This document shows positions 36,544-44,347 of a stretch of 64,000 nucleotides of DNA, one piece after another (positions within the stretch are counted from its first letter, which is position 1; the number at the start of each line of letters is the position of its first letter). The notes under the pieces were generated by a model that was given only the letters and a program-made list of their open reading frames with translations, ran no database searches and was not told the origin of the DNA. The stretch spans positions 3,271,501 through 3,335,500 of the forward strand of contig CP075525.1 of NCBI GenBank assembly GCA_025808415.1, read 5' to 3'. Source of the DNA: Cyclobacteriaceae bacterium. GTDB taxonomy: Bacteria > Bacteroidota > Bacteroidia > Cytophagales > Cyclobacteriaceae. Position numbers and translations under genes: made by a program.

Positions 36544-37920
36544 TTATTCCGGAAAATGAAGGGTAAACGTTGAGCCTTTATTAAGTTCACTTTCTACTGT
36601 AAGTTTGATAGCCAATTGGGCACATGCTTTTTGCACAAGGGATAATCCAAGGCCAATGCCTTTTATTGACTTATGAAGAAGTGCATCAGATCGGTAAAAT
36701 GGTTGAAAGATTTTTTCGTGATCCTTACGATCAATACCCACACCCTGATCGCTCACTGAAATTTGTACCACCGGAACAGTTGTTGCACGAACGATTACTT
36801 CTTTTCCTTGGGATGAATACTTCACTGCGTTTGATATCAGGTTTTCCAGAATAATATCCAACAGATAGGGGTCTGATTGAACCTTAAGTTCGGGAGGGCA
36901 CTCGGTTTTAATCACAACCCCGACCGATGACCATGCATGCTGCTGGCGGTGGATCAAATCTGCAATAAAGGTGTCAATATTAATCTCAACCAACGCAGGG
37001 GATTTAGAAGGATGATCAAACCGGGCGAGCAACAGCAATTGTTCTACAATATGGTGCATGCGGTCAATTTCACGAATACTTACTTCCACTTTCTGCATGT
37101 ACTCCTCAGCGGTTCGTGGCTTGCGGATCAACACCTCCAAGGTACCCCTTAAAACAGCCAGTGGCGTTCGCAACTCATGCGAGGCATCGGCCGTGAATTG
37201 TTTTTCCCGCTCCAGGGCGGCTTCAATTCTTTCCAGCAACTGGTTAATTGAATTAGTCAAATGAAATAATTCATCTTTTTGTGCCGGTAAGGAAATCCGT
37301 TCATTCAGGTTACTCTCGGTTATGCGGTTGGTTGTTTCTAATATAGTTTTGACGGGCACAATGCTTCGGCCCGCAAGCCAGCGTGTGGTACCAAATAATA
37401 CAAGTAACACCACAGGGTACAAACCGAGTAGCAACCGTTGCAACGTACCCAATAGCTGTTCGGCATTTTCAGATGAGATTGCGGTAACAATATACCCCAC
37501 CGTTTTACCCTGATCGGTAACGGGAATCTGGCGTTGCCGGATGCGCTTACCGTTAAGCAGGTAATCCAAATCTACCGGTTTATTGAAATCGGGTTGAACC
37601 GCAAGCGAGTTCTCTTTTAGGTTGGGCGATTTGTCGCGTACAATGCCCTGGGCATCCACCAGTTGAATAAACACCGGGTTCACTTCCACTTCGCGGTGTT
37701 CACGTTCTTCCATTTCCGCCCGGTTAATAAAGCGGATTCTTCCGCTTTCAATCATAATCTCCTTTTGGTGCTTAACCGCCTCGTAGGATAATATACTCTC
37801 CAGGTCGCTGTACACTAAATTCCGGATGACCATAAATATGGTAACAAACACCAGGGCAACCAGCAAAGCGGTGGCCGCCAGGTACGAAAACGCAATCCGG
37901 TTTTTGAATGATACCGTCAT
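36544..37920 (-). CDS. HAMP sensor histidine kinase, heavy-metal (CusS/CzcS) type
   Basis: A 458-residue membrane kinase. Two membrane helices (about 10-32 and 163-183) flank a periplasmic sensor of about 130 residues containing HREVEV and other charged residues. HAMP follows (WLAGRSIVPVKTI), then HisKA with H248 in SHELRTP, and HATPase_c with NLISNAVKY, DQGVGID and GIGLGLSLV. It overlaps its response regulator gene by four bases and lies beside the metal efflux operon, so it most likely senses periplasmic metal and switches efflux on. Its ligand residues cannot be read from sequence alone. Confidence 0.93.
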   Translation of the reverse strand: MTVSFKNRIAFSYLAATALLVALVFVTIFMVIRNLVYSDLESILSYEAVKHQKEIMIESGRIRFINRAEMEEREHREVEVNPVFIQLVDAQGIVRDKSPNLKENSLAVQPDFNKPVDLDYLLNGKRIRQRQIPVTDQGKTVGYIVTAISSENAEQLLGTLQRLLLGLYPVVLLVLFGTTRWLAGRSIVPVKTILETTNRITESNLNERISLPAQKDELFHLTNSINQLLERIEAALEREKQFTADASHELRTPLAVLRGTLEVLIRKPRTAEEYMQKVEVSIREIDRMHHIVEQLLLLARFDHPSKSPALVEINIDTFIADLIHRQQHAWSSVGVVIKTECPPELKVQSDPYLLDIILENLISNAVKYSSQGKEVIVRATTVPVVQISVSDQGVGIDRKDHEKIFQPFYRSDALLHKSIKGIGLGLSLVQKACAQLAIKLTVESELNKGSTFTLHFPE

Positions 37921-38585
37921 GACTCCCGGGCAATATAGCCTACCCCGCGAATGGTTTGAATATATTCTTCATCTTTCTGGATCTTCAATTTTTTTCGCAA
38001 CGCATTTATAAATACGTCAATCACACCGCTATCACTGGTGGCATCCAGCCCCCAAATGGTATCCATGATTTTGTTTCTCCGGCAAACTTTTCCCTTATGG
38101 CGTATCAGGTATTCCAACAACTGAAACTCTTTTTGTGTAAGTAGTATTTCTTCTGCGTGTTTAAAAACCTGATGGGTTTCTGTATTCAATGAAAACGGCC
38201 CAAGTGTAAACACACCCTTATGTTCTGTTATAGGCCGTAACTGAACTTTAATGCGCTCCAGCAATTCTTCGAAATGAAAAGGTTTCCGTATGTAGTCATT
38301 TGCTCCAGCCTGTAAACCAAAAACAGCATCTTGAACTGTATCGCGGGCAGTAAGAAAAATAATGGGCGTTTCTTTATTCTCTTTGCGGTAAGCTTTACAT
38401 AGTTCAATACCGGTAAGTTGCGGGAGCATCCAGTCAACCAATAGCAGATCATAGTTAGTAGAAAGTGCTTGCTGGAGTCCGGTTTGACCGTCAACGGCAA
38501 CATCAACTTCATACCCCTCTTCCTCCAGCCCCTGCTTAAGGAAACTGGTGATGCCGCTTTCATCTTCAATTACAAGGACACGCAT
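37917..38585 (-). CDS. OmpR-family response regulator of the metal efflux locus
   Basis: A 222-residue response regulator with a receiver domain (phospho-acceptor D51 in LLLVDWMLPQ, acidic pair in VIEDES, conserved lysine in YIRKPF) and a winged-helix effector domain (LTQKEFQLLEYLIRHKGKVCRR, IDVFINALRKKL). It is CusR/QseB-like. It overlaps the kinase gene by four bases and has a four-half-site array of CTTAA type 24 bases upstream of its own ATG. The same array precedes the pump gene, so it probably activates both. Confidence 0.95.
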   Translation of the reverse strand: MRVLVIEDESGITSFLKQGLEEEGYEVDVAVDGQTGLQQALSTNYDLLLVDWMLPQLTGIELCKAYRKENKETPIIFLTARDTVQDAVFGLQAGANDYIRKPFHFEELLERIKVQLRPITEHKGVFTLGPFSLNTETHQVFKHAEEILLTQKEFQLLEYLIRHKGKVCRRNKIMDTIWGLDATSDSGVIDVFINALRKKLKIQKDEEYIQTIRGVGYIARES

Positions 38586-38608
38586 TTTACAAAACTAAGC
38601 ATTACCGA

Positions 38609-38646
38609 CTTAGAAAAAGCTTTATGCTTCCTTAAGATTCGCTTAA
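38609..38646 (-). promoter_or_regulatory. Operator array: four 11-bp-spaced CTTAA-type half-sites upstream of the response regulator
   Basis: Plus-strand half-sites are CTTAG at 38609, CTTTA at 38620, CTTAA at 38631 and CTTAA at 38642, again exactly 11 bases apart. This copies the array at 36366-36403 and suggests autoregulation by the OmpR-family protein. Confidence 0.72.
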
Positions 38647-38653
38647 AAAAATA

Positions 38654-38803
38654 TCAGGTAATTATATTCCTTCGGGAAAGGAGCAATCCCGATACAATAA
38701 GTAATACACCAACAGATCCTAAAATAATGTGCAGATAGTTTACGGTTTGCAGCATGATCATCTGCACCATAATCCAACCGGTTAAAACAAATCCCTGCAG
38801 CAT
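38654..38803 (-). CDS. Small hydrophobic protein of 49 residues
   Basis: This short frame starts with ATG seven bases after the stop of the 81-residue gene upstream. It encodes a protein beginning MLQGFVLTGWIMVQM, with a membrane helix HIILGSVGVLLIVSGLLL and a basic end SRRNIIT. Close spacing, a good hydrophobic profile and a positive-inside end support translation. I do not recognise it. It would be the third gene of a flavodoxin-led operon. Confidence 0.5.
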   Translation of the reverse strand: MLQGFVLTGWIMVQMIMLQTVNYLHIILGSVGVLLIVSGLLLSRRNIIT

Positions 38804-38810
38804 GGTCAGT

Positions 38811-39056
38811 TTAACGTAAATGCACCGCTTTGGTTATTACAAAAAATGCTACTACCAGGCTAAGCAATCCATTCGCAACAAAAAGAACAATACCCGGAAT
38901 CAGGTAATTTGAAAAAGGGGTGTGCTCAAGAAATGAAACAGGCATATCCAATCCTGAACCATCGGGCTTGCTGATTAACCTATAGCCGCCAAAGCAAGCC
39001 GATATGCCATTGAACAACAAGAGTGAAATAATTAATATACGCGTGGTCTTTATCAT
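38811..39056 (-). CDS. Small membrane protein of unknown function
   Basis: An 81-residue protein with two hydrophobic helices (ILIISLLLFNGISACFGGY and LIPGIVLFVANGLLSLVVAFFVI) joined by a short polar loop. It overlaps the end of the flavodoxin gene by four bases (ATGA), so it is coupled to it. No family was recognised. It might anchor or assist the flavodoxin at the membrane, but that is only inferred from position. Confidence 0.72.
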   Translation of the reverse strand: MIKTTRILIISLLLFNGISACFGGYRLISKPDGSGLDMPVSFLEHTPFSNYLIPGIVLFVANGLLSLVVAFFVITKAVHLR

Positions 39057-39544
39057 ACAACAAAGGAAGCTGCAAATTTTGCAATAGCCGGATAATTAAT
39101 CGCTGATCTTGATCTTCTTTCATTCGCGACCATGCGCACAATAAACCGCTCAACAAAATTCATTTTATCAAAAAGAAACTCACCACCAAATAGGCCCGAA
39201 GCATGTGCATGTTCACGTAACTCCTTAGGGAAAGCATTTTCAAATTCCTGCTTTCCCTGCTCTTTATTCATATAGCAAATAAACAAGCCGAGTTTCTTTC
39301 CCAGAAGTCCCTCTTTATAATCCCTGCAAAATTGCTTTATACCCAATTGAATTTGCCCGATATGAATTGATCCGCCAAGTATAAGGGTATTGTAGTACGC
39401 TAAATCCGGAATGGAATCATGCTCCAGGTTCACAACGTCTGTGGTTGACCTACCCAATAACTCAGTCAGTTTTTCAACCACTTTTTCCGTGGTACCATGA
39501 TGGGTCATATAAACTATCAGTGTGCGCATAGCCCCAGGCATCAT
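39053..39544 (-). CDS. Flavodoxin-domain protein (HemG-like)
   Basis: A protein of up to 163 residues with a flavodoxin fold. The FMN phosphate loop is YMTHHGTTEKV directly after the first strand RTLIVYMT, and YNTLILGGSIHIGQIQ forms the second flavin-contact region. The pattern fits menaquinone-dependent protoporphyrinogen IX dehydrogenase (HemG) and related flavodoxins. The family usually starts at MRTLIVY, which would be the ATG at 39529; the ATG at 39544 adds only MMPGA. Oxidation of protoporphyrinogen is possible, but the haem genes are not nearby. Confidence 0.82.
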   Translation of the reverse strand: MMPGAMRTLIVYMTHHGTTEKVVEKLTELLGRSTTDVVNLEHDSIPDLAYYNTLILGGSIHIGQIQLGIKQFCRDYKEGLLGKKLGLFICYMNKEQGKQEFENAFPKELREHAHASGLFGGEFLFDKMNFVERFIVRMVANERRSRSAINYPAIAKFAASFVV

Positions 39545-39640
39545 GTTGTTAAACTACAGGGTAGCTAAGCCTGATTCCATGACTATACTCAATTTAAAAG
39601 ATGATAACGATCAGGTGAGCTACTTTTCGGGGGAAAGAAC

Positions 39641-41443
39641 CTATTCGTACATCCTGTCTATTTCCTTCTGGTAATGATCCATGAGTAAATGCCGCACAGG
39701 TTTTAATGTTGTAGTAAGCTCACCGGTTTCAACACTCCAATCCTGGTGGCAGAGCACAAAATCCTTTACCCGTTCAAAATTGGGAAGTTCTTCATTGAAC
39801 AAGGCAATCTCCTGTTTAAACTTTTCACGGACTTTGATATTGTAAACCATAAACTCCGGGGCCGTCCAGTGTATGCCCTCTTGCACGCACCACTTCTCCA
39901 GCCATTCAAAGTTGGGCACAATCAATGCCGTTACATACGGTCGTTGAAACCCTATGATCAGGCAACGTTGTATAAACGAAGATTGCATGAAATGATTTTG
40001 CAACGGCAGCGGGGCAATGTATTTTCCAGCCGAAGTCTTGAAAATATCTTTCTTCCGGTCGGTTATTTTAAGAAATCGTTCATACACTATTTTACCAACA
40101 TCGCCTGTACGAAACCAACCCTCCGGAGTAAATACTTCTGTATTCAGCTCAGGTCGTTTAAAATATCCTTTCATCACATTATTGCCCTTCACTAAAATTT
40201 CTCCTTCTCCCTCCTCATTGGGGTTATCAATTTTTATTTCCACACCGGGTATGGCCATACCCACCGTACCAAACCGGTTTAACCCGGGCTCAAAACGGTT
40301 GACTGAAATAAATGGTGCTGTCTCCGTCATGCCGTAACCTTCCGCCACAAAAATTCCTGCTGCCGAGAACAACCTGCCGATTTCAGGCCGTAAAGAAGCT
40401 GCCCCCACTACCATGTAGCGAATTTTTCCGCCCAATTTTTTTCGCCATTGGCTAAGCACCAAACTGCGGGCGATGGCAAGCTTGATTAACAACATAGGTT
40501 TTAAGGTTCCTGGCCTGTACAACTTGCCGGTCTCCATGGCCCAACGAATTACTGTTCGCTTCAGCCAATTGCGCTGCAACGTTTGCTCCAGCATAAAGTC
40601 ATACATTTTTTCAAGAACGCGCGGAACGCTTGTACAGAAATGTGGTCGGACAGTTCTGAAATCATGTGCAAACGTATCCTTATGCTGACTGAAGTAGATA
40701 GCAACTCCAAATGCCATATAGGCATATGTTGCCACACGTTCAAAAATATGGCTAAACGGAAGGAAGCTCAATACCCGATGTTTTGGTTCAAGCGGCAGGA
40801 GTGTTAAAATAGACTTGATACTACTCACCACATTATGATGCGTAAGCATAACACCTTTAGGTACACCGGAACTCCCAGAGGTGTACATAATTGTAAGCAC
40901 ATCATTTTCTGTAATGGTGTTTCGGATAGAATTTAGTTTTATCAATTCTTCATCCGCACCTTTTGCTAAGGTGATCGGTTTAAAAAATCCCTTTTCACCA
41001 GGCTGAAGATGATGAAAGCTCACCTGACTCCCGGAATTTTTGATTACCTCCTGAAATTTAACATATAAAGTTGCATCAGCCGTAATGCACATACGGGCCT
41101 CGGTTTCACGAACGATCGCTTCAATTTCTGGTGCATGGGCGGTAGGATGAACGGGTACCACTATCAATCCGGCTTGCTGGCAGGCCAAGTCCAGTATTAT
41201 CCAATCGGCACTGCCTGTTACCGGAACAAAAATAATTTTATCACCGGGCTGGTGACCTTGTTCAATGAACCAACATGCGATGGCTTCTGATTTTTTTTGA
41301 ACCTCGTGGATGGAATAGCCATGCCACGTTGCACCGGTATAATAATTCAGTGCATTCGCATTCGGGTATTTTTGTTGTTGATACAATACAATATCAAATA
41401 CCCGTTGAAAATTACTGGATGTTCTTTTCGTAATTATTGTCAT
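39641..41443 (-). CDS. AMP-dependent acyl-CoA synthetase (long-chain fatty-acid ligase type)
   Basis: A 600-residue adenylate-forming enzyme that would activate a fatty acid with ATP and join it to CoA. The phosphate loop is YTSGSSGVPKGV, the A5 motif is GYGMTETAP, the A7 motif is FRTGDVGKI, and A8 follows as ITDRKKDIFKTSAGKYIAP. The form is the FAA1/FadD15-like ligase group. It is the last gene of a minus-strand run VOC - hydrolase - hydrolase - ligase and starts seven bases after the second hydrolase, so it may act on acids freed by those hydrolases. Confidence 0.93.
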   Translation of the reverse strand: MTIITKRTSSNFQRVFDIVLYQQQKYPNANALNYYTGATWHGYSIHEVQKKSEAIACWFIEQGHQPGDKIIFVPVTGSADWIILDLACQQAGLIVVPVHPTAHAPEIEAIVRETEARMCITADATLYVKFQEVIKNSGSQVSFHHLQPGEKGFFKPITLAKGADEELIKLNSIRNTITENDVLTIMYTSGSSGVPKGVMLTHHNVVSSIKSILTLLPLEPKHRVLSFLPFSHIFERVATYAYMAFGVAIYFSQHKDTFAHDFRTVRPHFCTSVPRVLEKMYDFMLEQTLQRNWLKRTVIRWAMETGKLYRPGTLKPMLLIKLAIARSLVLSQWRKKLGGKIRYMVVGAASLRPEIGRLFSAAGIFVAEGYGMTETAPFISVNRFEPGLNRFGTVGMAIPGVEIKIDNPNEEGEGEILVKGNNVMKGYFKRPELNTEVFTPEGWFRTGDVGKIVYERFLKITDRKKDIFKTSAGKYIAPLPLQNHFMQSSFIQRCLIIGFQRPYVTALIVPNFEWLEKWCVQEGIHWTAPEFMVYNIKVREKFKQEIALFNEELPNFERVKDFVLCHQDWSVETGELTTTLKPVRHLLMDHYQKEIDRMYE

Positions 41444-41450
41444 GCACCCA

Positions 41451-42254
41451 TCAGGTTGACACAGGTTTTACATACAGGATATGGTAGAGCTTATCAAAAA
41501 ATTCAGGATACTCCGGCAGGTTATTATGACGCGCACCCTCAATACTGTGCAACGTAATCTTATCCGGATAGAGATTTTTCAATTTAATACTTTGCGAATA
41601 TGATATCAGCCTGTCGTGCGTACCATGAATAATGTGTACTGGGCAAGTCACTGTTTTGAGGTACTGATCGGTGCGGATGTCGTATTTCAACAACCACCGC
41701 AAGGGAATAAAAAATAAGTACCGGTTTACGTTGTAGTAAAAGCTAAAATAGGGTGAATCAAGTATAAGCATGGCCGGTTTATTCCACGAAGCAATGCGGG
41801 CCGCCACACCGCTGCCCCACGAACGGCCATACAAAACAATCTTGTTTTCCGGATAGGATTCACTTAACCATTTATACATGTACTGGGCATCGTTAAACAC
41901 ACGCGTTTGGCTTCGCTTACCTCGGCTTTTCCCAAACCCGCGGTAGTCCATCATAAAAAAGTCGTAACCGTTACTTAAAAAATCCTTAGCAAATTTTCCC
42001 CAACCTTTAAGGCTTTTTGAATTTCCTTTTAAGTAGTACACGACACCACGGGAATTCGGCACCTTAAAATAGATCGCGTTAATCCGTCCGCCATCTTCCA
42101 TATCAAAATCCAGTTCCTCAAACGGAAAAGGATATTTATATTGAAATGCCGAGGATAGAATTTCAGGCCGAAAAAATCCGTAATGCTGAAAAAAGTAAAA
42201 TGAAATGCAGATGCCGAGATAAATAACAATCAGTACAGTAAGGATTGTGACCAT
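41451..42254 (-). CDS. Membrane-anchored alpha/beta hydrolase (copy 2)
   Basis: A 267-residue serine hydrolase with an N-terminal membrane anchor (ILTVLIVIYLGICISFYFF). The catalytic residues are serine in YGRSWGSG, aspartate in HGTHDRLIS and histidine in ARHNNLPE. Related proteins are BEM46/FrsA-like esterases. It is clearly a paralogue of the upstream gene 42318-43124 (same YGRS, HGTxD and GxGKSxG segments), so a tandem duplication is likely. It precedes the acyl-CoA ligase by seven bases. Confidence 0.88.
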   Translation of the reverse strand: MVTILTVLIVIYLGICISFYFFQHYGFFRPEILSSAFQYKYPFPFEELDFDMEDGGRINAIYFKVPNSRGVVYYLKGNSKSLKGWGKFAKDFLSNGYDFFMMDYRGFGKSRGKRSQTRVFNDAQYMYKWLSESYPENKIVLYGRSWGSGVAARIASWNKPAMLILDSPYFSFYYNVNRYLFFIPLRWLLKYDIRTDQYLKTVTCPVHIIHGTHDRLISYSQSIKLKNLYPDKITLHSIEGARHNNLPEYPEFFDKLYHILYVKPVST

Positions 42255-42317
42255 AGTTGGTCTAAGTTACCAATTATCAATCAATTTTGTGCTTTAGTGG
42301 TGATGTGGCCAATTAAA

Positions 42318-43124
42318 TTAATCAAGCACAGTTGCTATAGCCCTGTGGTACTCAGCAAACTCGTTCAGGTTCTTATGCCCTCCTCCTTCGATAATTACAA
42401 ATTCATCACCGGGCTTTAGAAAGGCTTTAAGTTTTATAGCCGACTCCAACGGTACAACCCAATCATCTGTACCATGTATAATCAGTACGCCACAGTTCAC
42501 GTGTTGCAAATGATCCTTATTTGACAGGATCATTCTTTTAGAAAGCAACTGGGTTACAGGTTTAAAAGCCGGATGCGCAACACTGTTAATTTCATCGAAC
42601 GGGGTTTCCAGGATAAGGTAATCGGCTTCGTTGGTAGTGGCCAGTTTTGATGCCACCGCTGCGCCCAATGAGCGCCCGTAAAGAATCAACCGGTTGTATT
42701 GAACGTTCTGCCGGCTCCATTCAAGTACAGTTTGAGCATCTTGATAAAGCACATTTTCTGAAGGTTCGCCACTGCTTTTGCCATAGCCCCGATAATCCAC
42801 CATTAAAACATCATATCCAAAGCGTGTAAGGTCGCCCGCATACTTTCCCCACCGCTGCAGGTTATCGGCATTACCGTGAAAATAAAGGATGAACCCTTTA
42901 GCCGGTTGGTTTGTTTTAAACAACAACGCATTAAGGGCAGCGGATTCGCGAACGGGAATAAAATATTCTTCAAATGCGTCTTCAAATTGAAAAACATAAT
43001 CATCCGGCAATTTCTCAGCCTGAAAAACAAAACGTTCCTGGAAAAAATAAAATCCAAAAGCGACAAGCAGATAAACCAACGTCAACAACAGGGCAATTTT
43101 CAAAATGGAAGAAAGCTTTTTCAC
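42318..43124 (-). CDS. Membrane-anchored alpha/beta hydrolase (copy 1)
   Basis: A 268-residue serine hydrolase with an N-terminal membrane helix (IALLLTLVYLLVAFGFYFF). The nucleophile is in YGRSLGAA, the acid in HGTDDWVVP and the histidine in GGGHKNL. YFHGNADNLQRWG forms the oxyanion segment. Paralogue of the downstream gene; 63 bases separate them. It starts seven bases after the VOC gene stop. The substrate is unknown; the anchored form suggests an ester at the membrane surface. Confidence 0.88.
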   Translation of the reverse strand: MKKLSSILKIALLLTLVYLLVAFGFYFFQERFVFQAEKLPDDYVFQFEDAFEEYFIPVRESAALNALLFKTNQPAKGFILYFHGNADNLQRWGKYAGDLTRFGYDVLMVDYRGYGKSSGEPSENVLYQDAQTVLEWSRQNVQYNRLILYGRSLGAAVASKLATTNEADYLILETPFDEINSVAHPAFKPVTQLLSKRMILSNKDHLQHVNCGVLIIHGTDDWVVPLESAIKLKAFLKPGDEFVIIEGGGHKNLNEFAEYHRAIATVLD

Positions 43125-43131
43125 AGTTGGT

Positions 43132-43530
43132 CTACATGCTAGGCGTTGGCTGAATCAAATCCCAAAGATTCCCATATAAGTCGGCAAATACCGCAACTGT
43201 TCCATAGTTTTCCACTACCGGGCCCCGAACAATGGCAATGTTATGCCTTTTCAAATTCTCAAAATCCCGCTGAAAATCATCGGTGTGTAAAAATAAAAAT
43301 ACCCGCCCACCGGTTTGATTACCGATGCGGCTACGTTGCTCGTCATTGGCAGCCTTAGCCAGCAACAAGCAGCATCCATCCGAACCCGGTGGCGCTATCC
43401 GTACCCAACGCTTTGTTTCGCTCAGCGTGGTGTCTTCCAACAACCGGAAATTGAGCTTTCGGGTGTAGAATTCAATAGCGTGATCATAATCATCCACCAC
43501 CAGTGCAATATGGGCCAGGGTTTGTTTCAT
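43132..43530 (-). CDS. VOC-family (glyoxalase/dioxygenase-like) protein
   Basis: A 132-residue vicinal-oxygen-chelate fold protein. It opens with TLAHIALVVDDYDHAIEFYTRKLNF, the usual first beta-alpha-beta module. It continues with a second module (RVFLFLHTDDFQRDFENLKRHN) and ends with FADLYGNLWDLIQ. Histidine in LAHIAL and acidic residues at the expected metal positions are present. I start it at the ATG at 43530; an upstream in-frame TTG at 43536 adds two residues. It is the first gene of the hydrolase-ligase run. The reaction is not predictable from the fold. Confidence 0.9.
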   Translation of the reverse strand: MKQTLAHIALVVDDYDHAIEFYTRKLNFRLLEDTTLSETKRWVRIAPPGSDGCCLLLAKAANDEQRSRIGNQTGGRVFLFLHTDDFQRDFENLKRHNIAIVRGPVVENYGTVAVFADLYGNLWDLIQPTPSM

Positions 43531-43559
43531 CTCCAAATATATTTTAAACTAATAACCCA

Positions 43560-43567
43560 CAAACATA
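43560..43567 (-). promoter_or_regulatory. Possible -7 element of the VOC operon
   Basis: On the minus strand this reads TATGTTTG, an exact TAnnTTTG match ending 29 bases before the ATG at 43530. No TTG is seen at 17-19 bases upstream, so only half of the promoter is recognisable. Confidence 0.45.
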
Positions 43568-43586
43568 CTTAAACAATTATGCTCCA

Positions 43587-43728
43587 GGGCCGCATGGCCC
43601 CGTGCACTCATCCAGCGCTGTGCCCAATCCGCGCTTGCCCATGCCAGTCCAAAGATTGGCCAAGGCGCTGTCTGAGTACACTGAAATAAATCCCAGCAAT
43701 AAAACGGCTGTCTAATTATATCAGCCGT
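43587..43728. repeat. Non-coding run of three hairpins, one GC-rich with 28-base arms
   Basis: The gap 43537-43813 between divergent genes has no convincing reading frame but three inverted repeats in a row. GGGCC-GCAT-GGCCC is at 43587-43600. A long hairpin has arms 43602-43629 and 43654-43681, pairing at 22 of 28 positions around a 24-base loop. ACGGCTG and CAGCCGT at 43704-43710 and 43722-43728 form the third. The middle part is much richer in GC than its surroundings. It may be a palindromic mobile unit or a structured RNA. Confidence 0.55.
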
Positions 43729-43813
43729 ACTTTAAAAGAGATAGAAACAATTTGTAAACCTTTCCGTTCTTCGGTTTGAACTCTTCTCAAAAAAGCTTTC
43801 ATTAGTATTTCTT

Positions 43814-44338
43814 ATGAGGTTATTCACATTATTGCCATTGGTTTTGTTGATCTTGCCAACCTCCCCTGCGTTCGATCACGAGTTTCCCGTTCCGCCTCTA
43901 ACGCATAAAAGCCTCTTCTACATTCACCGGAGCGTAAACAGCAACACGGTACTGTATGAGGTAAACCTGTTGGGCGATAAAACCATCGACCCTAAAAATC
44001 CAGTATCCGTATACTGGTTACGCTATGCCGAAAAAGGGCAAAAGCGCGACCTTAACATGTTGGAACGGAATTTTGCCTATGGGATAAAATGCATACCGGC
44101 CGGCCCGGGAAAATACACCATGCACTTTGTGGCTTCCAAAACGCGACAAGCCGAAGTATTGTTAGATCAAAACGGACAGGCCACAGCCATTATGGATATC
44201 AGTGGCAAAGCCTCACGGCTAAAGAAAATTTTTGTGCAGGTTTCCGAAGATGGATGGTGGCCCAAAGTTGACTATGTGGAATTTTTCGGTGAGGATGTGC
44301 GCACCAAAAAAGCCACTTACGAAAAGATGAAAGTTTGA
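43814..44338 (+). CDS. DUF4833-like exported protein
   Basis: A 174-residue protein with a signal peptide (MRLFTLLPLVLLILPTSPA) and a single beta-rich domain. Motifs are LFYIHRSVNSNTVLYEVN, PVSVYWLRYAEKG and FVQVSEDGWWPKVDYVEFFG, matching DUF4833, a secreted family of unknown function. There is no lipobox and no T9SS tail, so it should be periplasmic. It stands alone, ending nine bases before the convergent glycosyltransferase gene. Confidence 0.82.
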   Translation: MRLFTLLPLVLLILPTSPAFDHEFPVPPLTHKSLFYIHRSVNSNTVLYEVNLLGDKTIDPKNPVSVYWLRYAEKGQKRDLNMLERNFAYGIKCIPAGPGKYTMHFVASKTRQAEVLLDQNGQATAIMDISGKASRLKKIFVQVSEDGWWPKVDYVEFFGEDVRTKKATYEKMKV

Positions 44339-44347
44339 GTGTGGCGC

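Noticed and set aside
43534..43541. Exact TATATTTG (minus strand) at the start of the VOC gene as a -7 promoter element
   Set aside because: It ends only four bases before the ATG at 43530, which would put the transcription start inside the gene; the copy at 43560-43567 is better placed.
43537..43700. Open minus-strand frame through the hairpin region as a small gene
   Set aside because: It has no start codon in a sensible place, and its open length is explained by GC-rich palindromic sequence.
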